A stretch of 64,000 nt of DNA from Clonostachys chloroleuca (GCA_037952775.1 JBANAY010000001.1:5270001-5334000), one strand, 5' to 3'. Shown: positions 1-11,048, counted from the stretch's first letter. Notes: a model not told the origin generated them from the sequence alone. Translations and numbers: made by a program.

Positions 1-797
1 AGGAACGTTGTCATATTATAGAGGTAGATATAACAGAGAAAATATCAGATTCTGTACTCTGCTTATAAGGTTTTTTACTTTAACTTATCCGCATAGGATC
101 AACCAGGTATATTAACAGGATCTACATTACTACTTAACTCTCCAGCAGGTAGTATTTCTAAATATACTACCTTAGGTGACCAATTCATTTCATATAGCAA
201 CGATGAACGGGCGTCATGCTTGTTCCATGTTATCTAGCTAGTTTCAAGCGCACCCTGTCGAATGCTGCTAGGAGCACTATTGATACCTATTTTTTGTTTA
301 TTTCATTTCGGGGGATTAATCTATACCTGAGGGGTGGGGATGGGGCCATATGAGGAATGAAAGGCAACAGCTAGGATAACTCAAACAACTAGAAGAGATG
401 GGGCCGCTTCGGTCACTGGAATGCTTCTTGGCATCATGATCCTCGTATTCTTCAATTAATATTTTTAACCCTGTCAGTAGCAACAGTCCGGGGACTCGAG
501 CTTTGGTGCAAGACCAAAGTGAGTATAATTCCTAGAACTTATCATGGTAAACGTCGAAGAACCGACAGCTAGGTAGCATATCAATGCATAATATTTATTT
601 TAAACTCGAGAGTCGGTTGCATTCAGCAAGACGAGTTTTCATTTCTCTCCAATGATGTAGACCGGACCCATTGGACTTGGAAAACCCACAACCGCGAGGG
701 TCGGCAAAACATGATCCTCCCGCGCGGTTCAAAAGGAGTCGCGCGCGCAAAGAAGAATTGAGACTCGTGCACAGATCAGAAAGAGCCGCGAGATGGT
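1..797. other. Leading non-coding region, AT-rich
   Basis: I see no gene here. The first 600 bases are visibly richer in A and T than the conserved genes further on, and stops are frequent in all frames. It may be a decayed repeat or simply the distal upstream region of the small secreted protein gene that follows. I cannot assign a transposon family from sequence alone. Confidence 0.5.
147..172. repeat. Short perfect inverted repeat (9-bp arms)
   Basis: AGGTAGTAT at 147-155 is followed after an 8-base spacer by its exact reverse complement ATACTACCT at 164-172. It could form a small hairpin. It lies in AT-rich non-coding DNA, so chance is a real possibility. Confidence 0.4.
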
Positions 798-852
798 ATG
801 AGAGCAGCCGCGCGTAAGGGGCTCATGGGAGAAAACTATATCAGATTCGGAG

Positions 853-860
853 TATATAAA
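853..860 (+). promoter_or_regulatory. TATA box of the effector-like gene
   Basis: TATATAAA lies about 150 bases upstream of the start codon at 1012. It is followed by pyrimidine-rich DNA and CATCAAACATCAAC-type sequence, the usual look of a fungal core promoter and transcription start. This supports the view that the downstream gene was, or still is, transcribed. Confidence 0.5.
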
Positions 861-1011
861 CCTCTTTCTCCTGTGTCGGGTCCAAGTCTTGATCATCCAG
901 CATCAAACATCAACGTCCTCTATCTGTTTCTTTTCAGATTTCTATTCGCCTCTTTCCGGCTTTTGATCCATCTCTTCCCAACTTTCGATTCATCTCTTTC
1001 CAACATTCAAA

Positions 1012-1378
1012 ATGTATTTCTCCAAGGCTTCATCTCTCTCCTCGCCGTCCCCGGCTTCGCTGCTGCCCAGGACCCTAACCTCGCCCGCCGCGAGGCTTTC
1101 GAGCTTGCCCGAGAGTAGTACCTCGTTGCTCGCGACGAGTACATCGAGGAGCGCGACCTCTTCCTCCGCAAGGAAAAGGCCCAGAAGGTATTGTCTCCCT
1201 GACTTCCCCCCAAGTCCCAGTACATTCTTTCCCTTCTCTTGCTAATTCATGTCTCTATATCGGGCACTGCAGTCGAGACCCCAGGTCCAAGCGGATGATT
1301 TGCGTGAAGGGCCAGGGCGATCTTTGCGGCTCATGCCCCGCTAACGCTGCCCAAGGTGTCAAGTGCTATTGCAACTAA
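1012..1378 (+). pseudogene. Small secreted cysteine-rich protein gene, disrupted
   Basis: The start ATG at 1012 opens MYFSKA, but the rest of the signal peptide (ISLLAVPGFAAAQDPN) is in the next frame; one extra T at the TT of 1028-1029 would join them. The body then reads LARREAFELARE, a TAG stop at 1116-1118, and YLVARDEYIEERDLFLRKE, an acidic/basic repeat-like stretch common in fungal small secreted proteins. A likely intron runs 1188-1272 (gtattg..ctgcag). The last exon, in a further frame, encodes ICVKGQGDLCGSCPAN and ends VKCYCN, giving five closely spaced cysteines, with TAA at 1376-1378. What is seen is a secretion signal plus a Cys-rich tail; an effector-like role is inference. The frame slip, the stop and the phase mismatch across the intron make a working product unlikely as sequenced. 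The TAG could derive from CAG by a C-to-T change in a CpA context, as favoured by RIP, but one site proves nothing. Confidence 0.6.
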
Positions 1379-1950
1379 ACAGGCATCTTGACCATTGCCC
1401 ATCTTGTTCTTACCGCTACAAACCCCATCTCCCAGGGCCGGAATTCACTTTGAATGGGGCAAAACAACATCAAAAAAGGGTGGAATGGGGGATCGGTGGT
1501 GAATCTGGGATACCCGGAAGGCTCTAATGCGGCTTCAACAGCTGCTTTAGTACAAACCCCGTCTTTTCATTGTTGCTTCAACAGCAGCTTTCACCGAAAA
1601 CACTGTATTATACCTTGAACTTTAATATGTATTATCAGAGTGAGAATAACACACGCTTTCTAACTCTCATCGAAAATTGAGAAGATGAACTCAGACCGGC
1701 CGTTGCGCGTGCAAAACTCCCCGCCACACTATGGAGGCTCAAGTTTCAATGTCACCGCAACATGAGTTAGATATATGATGGGGGGGGGTTGGTGTATTCC
1801 TATATGCTGTAGGAAGGATCGTTCTATCTATTGAAATTAGTCCAGTTAAACCTCGCACACCCAGTTGAGAATCGCCTCAAGTTTTCTAGTGACTGATGCC
1901 AGTTCATCCACCCATTACAACACAACTGCCCCTGTCTCCGCAGGGAAGTC
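1379..1950. other. Intergenic, no gene seen
   Basis: This separates the 3' ends of the effector-like gene (plus) and the transcription factor (minus), which converge. I see only likely 3' untranslated sequence and a G run near 1780. Confidence 0.5.
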
Positions 1951-4266
1951 TCAAGGAACCATTTCACCAAAGAACCCCTGATCGGCCATGAGCGTCTCCC
2001 AGTCCAGCCCCAAGCTATACCCATCAACGCCAAACTCCATCTCATCCGCCGACGCCCCCAGCCCAGTATCCGGCGTCGACGCCAACGACAGCTTCTCCAC
2101 CCTCGTCATCAAGATCCCGTGGCAGTGCTCCAGGCTATCCCTCGCGCCGCGCGCAACCTCGAGCTCGACGGGAAGGTCCTTCTCGATCGCCTCGGCCGCC
2201 GCGAGGATCATGCACAGAAACATGTGATTCTTGACATTCGTCTCCCCCAGCCGGATCCTCTCCTCCGAGAGCGCCGCCATGTCCCGGATCCCCCTCTTGA
2301 GGTGCTCGCGGTACTCGCCCACGCGCGCCAGCGTCCCGTCGAGGCTCTGCGCCTGCGCCTGGAGGAGCAGCTCGAGCCCCGTGGCCATGCTGCACAGCCG
2401 CACCCCTTCGCGGAACAGCCCGCCGCCGGAGACCATGAGCCGGGCGAAGCCGTCGTCCGGCTCGGGGGTCATGATGGCCGTGGCCGTGTCGATGCTGAGC
2501 TTGAGCGAGTAGTAGTACATGGGGTTGGCGTGGGCCTGGTTGCTGAAGAAGAAGTGGAGGGGGATGATGAAGCGCCGCAAGAGGTAGTCGAGGAGGTTGC
2601 GGCGGAATGGGGTGGATATGTTGCGCTCCGTGTTCTTCATCAGGATGGTGTTCTTTTGGAGGTCGGATGTTAGCTCTGAACTGAGTTCGAGGACGCGCGG
2701 GTAGGAGTGCTCGGTTCCGAGGCCCATGAGGAGCTGTACGATCTTGAGACGGTTGGGGAGGGATTCCAGGAGCGCAATCTGGATTGACGTGTCGGTGAAC
2801 CGAGCCTTGTGATGTGGCTCGAGGACCGATGTCGTGTCATCCATATCCGCATCATCGACATTGGAAGGTGGACGAGTATCAAACTCATCAAAGGAGATTC
2901 GAGGTGGCATCCTGGAGTCTAGGGATGCCTGCACTACTAATTCGAGTATCGTGGCCCAGAGTCTGCGGCGGATCTCATTCTGGAGGGTCAGAGAACGCTG
3001 GCCAGGGAGTTTTGTGGGATCACGATGGAGGCCCAGCTGCATAGCTCGATGTATGAGTGAGCCGGTTGACATCCAAACAGTATCGCCACCGATGGCGAAC
3101 ACCTGCCGAGCCAAGATTGTCAGGCAGTACACCTGCAGCCCGGGGATGCTCACCCTATCCTTCTCCAGCGGACCAGCGAGCCAGGTCTCAGCAGCATATA
3201 TCCAATGGTGGACCAGCTCCGCGTTAGCAATAGTAGCGTCCGGGGTCCCGTGGTCACGGAGGCTCGAGCCTATCCCGATGACCAGCAGAACAGCCAGGCG
3301 TAACTCTGCCGGCGCGGTGTCAGCGCTGTCCCAATACCTTTGGTAGTCAGCTGAGAAGGTCGGGAAATGGAGGATCCGGTGTGTCGACTCGAACGAGGCA
3401 AAGTACAGGTCTACCATCGTATCTGATATCTCACGGGACGGCGGGGCAAGAAAACTAGACGACGAGAGGAGACTTCTCGTCGGCCGGGCCCTTTTAACCG
3501 TCTTGGCTATCTTCTTGCACTGGCGAAGAATGTCCCCGGCTTGGCAGACCATGGCGTGAGTTTCCGGATCTTTGCTCCATGTGGTTTCAGAAGGCCGGGA
3601 AACGATAGCGACCCAGCAGGCAATAATAAGGTCGAACTCCTGGGCCCCGTTTACCCAGCCGCCCTTGCCCATGTCCCTGGGTTTGGTGAAGAGTTGCTTC
3701 CAATCTCCAGGCTCGTCGATGCTGGACGGGTCCGGGTGGTTCCCGCAGAAAATTGCGCGTTTGGAGGGATGATTATGCTGTTGACAGTTGGTAGATTCCT
3801 CGAGCTTCTGTATCCTCCGTAACATCCCTTGGATGTCTGCGCTGTGGCCTGGTGCCCTGTAGTTAGATGATAGGTTTGACCCTCCAGATACTATTCCATA
3901 ATCACGGGACACAGTCAGAGGGGCGGAAGGTCCCTCTTGTTTGTCCGAAGATGTATTGCCGTTTGGTGGTGGCTGTTGGCCTGGAGTCCGGAGTGCAGCC
4001 CTAGACGGAGATGCGGGATCCGGCGATGGTGCACTCGTTGTCGACGCTGGCGTCCTCCGGCGGCGAATGGGTAGAACATCATCCCGGTAGGCGCAGAGGG
4101 TCTTGTGTCGAGAGCAGTGCGTACATGGACTTTTCTGGTCGCATTTGATTTTGCGGCGGCGGCATTCAAGACATGAGAGCGCAGGCCGTCTCCGTCGGCG
4201 TGGAGGACATGGGTCTAGGGTAGCTGCCTGCTGCTCCGGCTGTGCCTCCACTTCCATGACGACCAT
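1951..4266 (-). CDS. Zn2Cys6 (GAL4-type) fungal transcription factor
   Basis: This is an intronless 771-residue protein. Near the N-terminus, Cys32, 35, 42, 48, 51 and 58 form the C-x2-C-x6-C-x5-C-x2-C-x6-C binuclear zinc cluster (CLECRRRKIKCDQKSPCTHC...), preceded by a run of five Arg that probably aids DNA binding and nuclear import. A Ser/Pro-rich linker follows. From about residue 283 (MVDLYFASFESTHRILHFPTF) it shows the fungal-specific transcription factor middle homology region, usually about 250-400 residues. The length is normal for the family. It acts in the nucleus, normally binding CGG-type half-sites as a dimer. The target genes cannot be told; the acyltransferase is divergently placed 2.4 kb away and is one candidate. 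A second in-frame ATG lies three codons in, and which one is used is open. A cluster of GATA motifs lies about 200 bases upstream of the start. Confidence 0.93.
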   Translation of the reverse strand: MVVMEVEAQPEQQAATLDPCPPRRRRRPALSCLECRRRKIKCDQKSPCTHCSRHKTLCAYRDDVLPIRRRRTPASTTSAPSPDPASPSRAALRTPGQQPPPNGNTSSDKQEGPSAPLTVSRDYGIVSGGSNLSSNYRAPGHSADIQGMLRRIQKLEESTNCQQHNHPSKRAIFCGNHPDPSSIDEPGDWKQLFTKPRDMGKGGWVNGAQEFDLIIACWVAIVSRPSETTWSKDPETHAMVCQAGDILRQCKKIAKTVKRARPTRSLLSSSSFLAPPSREISDTMVDLYFASFESTHRILHFPTFSADYQRYWDSADTAPAELRLAVLLVIGIGSSLRDHGTPDATIANAELVHHWIYAAETWLAGPLEKDRVSIPGLQVYCLTILARQVFAIGGDTVWMSTGSLIHRAMQLGLHRDPTKLPGQRSLTLQNEIRRRLWATILELVVQASLDSRMPPRISFDEFDTRPPSNVDDADMDDTTSVLEPHHKARFTDTSIQIALLESLPNRLKIVQLLMGLGTEHSYPRVLELSSELTSDLQKNTILMKNTERNISTPFRRNLLDYLLRRFIIPLHFFFSNQAHANPMYYYSLKLSIDTATAIMTPEPDDGFARLMVSGGGLFREGVRLCSMATGLELLLQAQAQSLDGTLARVGEYREHLKRGIRDMAALSEERIRLGETNVKNHMFLCMILAAAEAIEKDLPVELEVARGARDSLEHCHGILMTRVEKLSLASTPDTGLGASADEMEFGVDGYSLGLDWETLMADQGFFGEMVP

Positions 4267-4467
4267 TTCCGGGGTTCAGTACAATTGTAGGCACTTGCGA
4301 TGGGGTTGGAGACGTAATTGTTCAATTCAATGTTTCTTCTGGATTGGAATGAAATAGACTCGCTCTTGATGGGAGTGATGGGTGGCGTGAAAAGTCCGTC
4401 TTCACAGTGACGGACATAAGCACTTGACGGCAAATTCGCCAGACCGAGCAGTGAGAGACGGACATAA

Positions 4468-4502
4468 CGATAGCGATAACGATAGCGATAAGAATGTGAT
4501 AA
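4468..4502. promoter_or_regulatory. Cluster of five HGATAR (GATA-factor) motifs
   Basis: CGATAG, CGATAA, CGATAG and CGATAA follow one another at exact 6-bp steps (4468-4491), and TGATAA follows at 4497-4502. All match HGATAR, the site of fungal GATA factors such as AreA/Nit2 and the iron regulator SreA. The cluster ends about 200 bases upstream of the transcription factor start, so GATA-factor control of that gene is inferred. A simple microsatellite is the alternative. Confidence 0.45.
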
Positions 4503-6175
4503 CAGAAAAAAGACCCGTCGTTCCACCAAGTGGAGAGACATCGTGCCAGCAGCCTTCCTCTCCTTGCCGCATTCTTGCCAGACCCTGCTAAGACCCTTCT
4601 CCATTCTTGCTGTTCCTCCACTTGCCGAAGCACCGAATCGGAGGTGATTGTGTGCCTGCACTGTGGTGTTTATTCGACGGCCATTTCAAGGGGAGTAATA
4701 AATAGCCAGGACGGAAGAAATATGCATACGCAGTAGCGAGCTACTATTGGCCTGCTTATTTCTCATCCCTTGCTGTTGGGTGCCCAATCAGCCAGGAAAT
4801 AATACATTCTGGCCTTTATGTACTCCCTACCGGTCTAGAACTTGAACAGAGGAGAATCCATGTCGGGGATCGGCAATCTCAAGTCTGGAATTCAGTGCAT
4901 CGCAGCGCATTCTCGAAGACAATGCGCGGGGTTCAGAATCCAGATAAAAATAAGGGCCCTGGGAATTTCGCATCCGGTCATCCCGAATCCATCCATCAAT
5001 GGCCATGCCGGACAATTTGCAATCACCTTCTCAACAGAGACTCGCCCGCCATAGGGCCTGTCCTCAAGCAATAGAACGTGGGTCAAATCTTACCGCTTGC
5101 TTGCCCAGGCAGGAGGCTACATGGCTAGCTGCATCGCTAGGAGTCTGACTCTATCGAATTGCCCAGTGGCTAGTCTGGCAGCCGATGCCAAAAGAAGACA
5201 GGGCCAGGGCAAGCCGGGATCGTAGACGGGAGAGCATGTAGGGTACCTGCGTTGGATACGATCGAGGCAGTGGCCGAGGCAGGGAATCGACACGATGCGA
5301 GTTTGCGATACGGGGACAACGGGCGTCATGTTAGAGCGTCAGCTTGCGAATCCTACGTCGCTGGTGCAAACGGCGTACGTATGCCTCAAGCGGGCAGAGA
5401 TGTCCACGTAGGGTTGCCCTCCATCAGGAAGAGGTAGGGAGAAGAACCGAAGCTTAGCTGCGGTGCCCCTTTGTGGTGCAGCAGCGGTCCGCGGCTATTG
5501 GCTGGTGCCTGTACCGAGCAGGCGAAAGGGGTACCTGCTGTAGGGGGAGAGACTCCGCCAGGTGAGTGAGGCAGTTGGTGGGTGAGGTGGCCTTATAGGG
5601 GTAGGACCCAGCATTAGCGGGTAATAGTGGCAGCATTAGTGAGGTCGGGGTGGCTTCAGGATTGAGTGAGACACCAGCATTGGCAACGGCCTCTCCCGCG
5701 ATGCCTGGGCGCTCGCGGCAGGCAGGCTGAGGGCGATGACAGCCGGGTAAAACCCAGCATTCGTCGCCAGCGAAGAGTCAATTAACCAAGGCCATCTGCC
5801 TCAGATCGGGGCGCGATGCCAAGCGGCCAAGGGGCGGGAGACGAGCCATCAATCCATCTGGTACATGCTGGTACCTGTCTTCCAGCAGGCTCGCAGCTCC
5901 GGTACCCGCTTGCAATGGAGCCCTCCTGCTTGCGGGGCCCCCCTTTAAAGTGAGCGCTGCATGTGCCTACCGAATCTACCGACGAGCCCGCCAGCTGGGC
6001 GTTGGATTTTATTTTTAGAGGGATCAGCCAGAAAGTTGGTCGTGTTCACGCGCGTGAGGGAGGGACTTGAGAGGCCTCGCGCTGCATCGCATGGAGGAGA
6101 TCCCAGTCCACCAATTAGAGGCCCAGCCCTAAGGCAGCCACCAAGGTACTGGCCCGTACACTGCCGAAGCCCTCT

Positions 6176-6208
6176 CCTGTGCTGTGCCTGTGCTGTGCCT
6201 GTGCTGTA
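6176..6208. repeat. Tandem repeat, three copies of an 11-bp unit
   Basis: CCTGTGCTGTG is repeated three times head to tail, with the last base changed in copy three. It lies about 500 bases upstream of the acyltransferase start and in no gene I can support. Confidence 0.7.
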
Positions 6209-6444
6209 GGTAACTGGCACGCTGAGGTATGTAGGTGGCCTCCCCTTGCTGGCACAGGCGCTGCGCCACTGGGAGATGGTGCTGCAGTGCCTCCTGCCAG
6301 GGGAACGCAGGTTTCAGGCCACCACCAGACCATCAGAAAAAAACCACCTAATCTAATCCAAGCCAGACCAATTGAACCCACTGAAGGGCAATGTGGCACA
6401 CCCAAAGTCACGCGCATCGCAAAGGAGAAATCAACCCCCCTAAT

Positions 6445-6464
6445 CCAATCCAATCCAATCCAAT
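6445..6464. promoter_or_regulatory. Four tandem CCAAT boxes
   Basis: CCAAT is repeated four times without spacing, about 230 bases upstream of the acyltransferase ATG. CCAAT is the site of the HAP/CBC complex in fungi. Tandem pentamers could be functional or only a microsatellite. On the minus strand the same tract reads ATTGG. Confidence 0.4.
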
Positions 6465-6693
6465 CAATCCCATCCGCTGCCCATTGAATGCTGCTGGGCC
6501 GACTGACATAATCAAACCTCGAATCGACACTCTCTCCATTTCATCAGTCCCCAACCCTTTTGCCCAGCAGCCCCAGCCAGACGATCTCCCTGGCCGCTGC
6601 CTCGTCTGTCTCCATGTGTCGTCGCAGCCGCTGCCCGCTATAGCACAGCAGGACAGTCCATCTCGCACCACTGATTGAGCCGCGTCTCCCATC

Positions 6694-9164
6694 ATGCTCG
6701 CCGTCCCTGGCGACAAGGCGGCCCGCGGAGGAGGGGCGCATGGGAGGCACGCATCCGAGCCGCGACTGAGGCTCTCGCTGGACTTCTTCCGCAACGGCAA
6801 TGGCAGCGCCAGTGAGGCCCCCTACCGTGACCGCGAGAAGATCACGCCCACCAGCCTGACCGCCCCGGCCCGCAACGCCAGAGACAAGATCAGATGTCTC
6901 GACGGCCTCAGAGGCATCGCCTGTCTGATCGTCTTCAATTACCACTTCTTGTGGCCATGGACCCCTTCCATCATGCTGGGCTACGGCGCCAATCCGCCCC
7001 GCGCGCCTGAGCCCTACTACGACTGGTCCACGCTGCCCATCATCTGCCTGCTGCACCGCGGCCATCCCATGGTCGCCATCTTCTTCGCCATCTCCGGCTA
7101 TGTCCTCTGCCGCCACATCCTGAGGGCCATCCATGAAAAGCGGTACCAGGCCGTCTACCAGGGCCTCGCCTCCTCGGTCCTGAGGCGTCCATTCCGCCTG
7201 CTGCTCCCCCCACCCTGAGCATGCTGGCTGTCGCCGTCCTCGCCCAGCTGGGCATTTTCCGCTCCGAGGTCTCCATCTACCAGGGGCGAGACTCGGCCTA
7301 CATCAACGGCACCGTGACTGTGAATTTCAGGAAGATCAACGGGACCTGCAACACCAACGACACAGTCCCCGTCAATGGCACATCCGAGCTGGCGGATTAC
7401 TTTACCCTGTATGACTGGAGGACGCTCCACAACAAGACCGACTGGCCCCAGGTCCTCTGTCTCAATTCGTCTTCCGTTTTATTTAGCCCTGCGTCGCTTT
7501 ATGGCATTCCCCAGGATGAGGAGGAGAAGCCCAAGATCCCGGAGAAGAACACCACCATCGTCATCAACGGTACTCTGTACAACATGACCTATGGACCGGA
7601 CCGAGACCCGGCCCCTCCTCGCCCAGTTCGTCTGCTTCGTCTGCCCCGCGGCGAGACCACCGTGGTTCCCACATTTGAGGAGGACGACTTGGAACTGGAC
7701 AGTAAACCTGTAGCCCGTGACTTTATCCCCCCGGAGCCAGTCAAGCCAGAGACGCCGGTGCATCAGCATGAACCTGAGGAGAAGAAGCAGGAGAAGCCAG
7801 AGGTGCCAGAGAAGTCTGAGTCTTCGGACAAGCCATCCGAGTCAGAGACGTTAGACAAGTCGGACACACCAGATGTCCCGGAAAAGACCAAGGAGTTGGA
7901 AGAGGCGCCATCATCAGTTGCCCCCGCGGGCCCTGACACGACGCTCCCCGCGACCAGTCACCCGTTTGGGCCGGAGAAGACCGAGGATAAAGGGAAGGCT
8001 GACAAGGGCAAAGCTGGCAAGGACAAGGCTGGCAAGGATGAGGACGAGGACGAGGAGGACAAGGAGGATGAGGCGGACCCAGCTGACCCCGAAACTACCA
8101 AATTCCCCAAACTGCCCACACACGGGCCCGGGACTCCATTCGCCCTCCTCAATTTGACAGGAATGGGCAACTTTACTTTGACGAACATCACCAACGGCAC
8201 TGTATTACCCCTCCCCGCTGTCGAGAAGAAGCCACCCCCGAAGCGCGAGGAATTCCTTTGGGTGCAGCTTGGCGGGACCTGGGAGGAGCATCCCATCATG
8301 TACGAGAGCATCAACTACGCCTTCACTAACTACACCAGAATGTACATCGAATGGGTCAACCCGTTCAACTACGGCCACTATCACCCCCGCTACGACCCCC
8401 ACACCTTCACCATCCCCATGGAGCTGCGCGGATCCATGTTCATCTACATCTTCCTCCTTGGCACTGCCAACATCCAGGCCAAGTGGCGGCTCTTCTTTGC
8501 CGCCATCCTCTCCATCTACAGCATCATCCTGGGTCGGTGGGACATGGGTGCTTTCATCGGAGGCACGATGCTCTCCGAGATCGACATCCGGCTCATGTCG
8601 TACGGCGACAACCCCCAGCTAGACGACGAGGATCTGCTCCCGCTGGTCGGCAACTCCAGCGCGGAACGCTTCCAGAAACCTAGCCGGCGGACACACATCA
8701 TCCGCTGGTCCTTCTTCTTCCTCGCGCTCTACCTGCTCTCCTACCCCGACGCCGGTGCCGAATGGACGCCGGGCTACATCTTCCTCTCCTCCTGGGTGCC
8801 CCGATACTACATCCCCCTGTCCGGCTGGATGTTCTACCACTCCATGGGCGCCCTCATGCTCCTCCCCTGCGTCATCCGCAGCCCCGTCCTGTGCAGGATC
8901 CTCGAGAGCCGCGTGCCGCAGTACCTCGGGAAAGTCAGCTTCTCCCTGTACCTCGTCCACGGTCCCATCCTGCACTGTCTGGGATTCTGGATCATGCCGA
9001 GGCTGTTTGAGACCTTTGGCAGGGCTATCGGCTACATCATTGGCTGGAGCTTCATGCTCACCGTCACCCTGTATGCCGCCAACTGGTGGCACAGAAAGGT
9101 CGATGTCTGGAGCACGTTGCTCGGAAAGAAAATAGAGAGGTTGCTGGTCAGCCGAGAAAAGTGA
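6694..9164 (+). CDS. Membrane acyltransferase 3 family protein with large glycosylated insertion (one frameshift)
   Basis: The protein opens with a soluble stretch, then RCLDGLRGIA (about residues 67-76) and FNYHFLW with His84, the first membrane segment and signature of the Acyl_transf_3 family (O-acyl transfer to membrane or cell-wall molecules). GHPMVAIFFAISGYVLCRHIL follows as the next segment. The C-terminal part (from about residue 540) has several more membrane spans (SMFIYIFLLGTANIQAKW, HIIRWSFFFLALYLLSYP, FSLYLVHGPILHCLGFW). Between the two halves lies an insertion of about 340 residues with 14 N-x-S/T sequons and a Pro/Glu/Lys-rich central tract, predicted to face the lumen or outside. 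The reading frame is broken once: the C run at 7206-7211 is one base short, so the frame ends at a TGA at 7216-7218. With one more C the frame continues LLPPTLSMLAVAV and gives 823 residues. The total span is 2 modulo 3, as expected for one lost base. The substrate is unknown. Confidence 0.82.
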
Positions 9165-11048
9165 TATAAATTAATTTAACACGCGCACAAGACACGCATA
9201 CGCATAGGGGAGGACAAAGGGAAGATAAAGCGGGAGGGGCGCCGTCCTCAACCGGGGGGAGGCCATCATCATACATACACATTTAATAATAGCAGCCCTC
9301 GCTCTTTAGACTTATTTTCGGGTTCTTATGTTTGCCTATTTTCTCATGTAAACTTTTTGTAGGAAAAACCTGGGTGGTCAGCATAACGGGCGGGCGCAAC
9401 GGTTTTGTCATCATCAATCACTGTACAATCTCACTTTTTCTTGGTCAATTTACCTCGTGGTGCCCATTTCATTATCCATGGTGCCTAGATAAAGATCTCC
9501 ACATGAGGAATGCAACCGTGCCTCAATGACGTGACTGTCCTTGCTTTTTGCAATCCTATCCCAAAGTTTAGGAGTGCATGAACCGTATCTGCCGTGCAGG
9601 ACAGAGGTGACCACTGGCGAATATCAAGTCATTGCGGACAAACGGCTGGACTTCATATGCTGTAGGATGTGGCTGGTGAACAAAAACGACCACAATCATC
9701 ACCGCCCTAACCCAGATTTCAAGACCGGCCTACTCGACTCATTCATCTGCAGGTTTCTTAATCGCAAGCTGCAGCCTAAACCGCCGTGGTAGCCTTTAGT
9801 GTCGTAAGGCGCCCGCTGCGATGATGGCGGCCGAGAAGCCAATCTGGCTAGACGAGGATCAGCTTGGATGATATCATTATATGCCTCTGTCTTGGGTCTA
9901 CGGACGGGCGAATGAAAGCCAGATGTCTCGCTATATGTGCCGTTTTGCAAACACGCGCATTTCCATCGCGGGATGTGATGGGGAACAGATAGCATTAATA
10001 CCCCATCGCTTGGGGATCATGGCTTCGGGTGTCTTTGCCACCTGCGTGCGGGAATAAGTTAATGCTGCGAGGGAGTCGGGATCACAGACACGAAAGGCGT
10101 TGCTCTCTAACTATGGAGGATCTTCTTAAGAATAAACAAGATCATCCCGCGGCTAGTGACAATGATCTGCGCTTCGAGCCAGGGGGACTCATGTGAGCAG
10201 GGGTGCCGGCCCACGTGTGAGGTCACGAAACATTCTTCATCAGATATCATTCCCTGACCCTTGAGTAAGGGAAAAGAAAAAGCTTTTCTTTTGTAAACTA
10301 GGCTGAGGGCAAAGTACGCAAGCTCAAGGGGTTAAAAGGGCGGGTGATCTTTACGCTAGGGCATGCGAGCCGGCCTGCCCACGGTATCCCAACTCCTCCC
10401 CCGGTTTTGCTTGCCCTCTTGGGCATGCTCCGAGTTTCCCAACTATCCCAGCTGGCGGTCTTCGGTGGGGCCCTTGATGGATAGCTGCCAAAAGCTGGTG
10501 CCCCGAGACCGCCCAGCACGACTGTCCTGACGTGGCTGGCGGCGAGCACAAGATGTTAATGCACTACGTCCTTGAAACAAGCTCGCCGGTGCCTTCATTT
10601 TACCAGTTTCTTTACCTGGATGGGATGTAACACCTGTGGGAGTATCCTGCCGACTTCAGGATCCTCGATGCTCTGCTCAGCGGGAATCCTCGCTGCCGAT
10701 AGAGCCATGTGGTTCCTTGCTTGGGAACTTGGGTGATTGTAGATGCTATCTTGCATCAAATTACCACATGGACAAACGCTAGCCAATGATCGGTGGCTTT
10801 CAGCTAAGTTGGTTATCTACACTTGTCAGTATCCACCCCATCCATGAGCTCAGGGGCAGGCTGCATGAACGCATCCGGTGTCGTCATATCTGGCCTGGAA
10901 AGCCCGCCAGTTCGTTCCGGGCGAGAGATCGCATGTAATCCTCGGTTTCTGGTTTCTGTCCCAGTCTTCCTTGCTTGTCCCGTATCCATCGTACATATAT
11001 GATCCTCATTCGCGAGACACAGCAGCCTTCGCGTGACCGACTAAAAGC
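9165..11048. other. Intergenic, no gene supported
   Basis: About 1.9 kb downstream of the acyltransferase and upstream of the decayed rhodopsin-like gene. Open frames here are short and of unlikely composition on both strands. I see no tRNA and no repeat. Confidence 0.45.

Larger units (their letters stand above)
4267..6693. other. Divergent intergenic region between TF and acyltransferase
   Basis: About 2.4 kb with no convincing gene on either strand. It holds the upstream regions of the minus-strand transcription factor and the plus-strand acyltransferase. Structures seen and listed separately are five GATA motifs near 4468-4502, an 11-bp triple repeat at 6176-6208 and four tandem CCAAT boxes at 6445-6464. 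GGTACC and CCAGCAGG words recur between 5200 and 5940. Confidence 0.5.
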
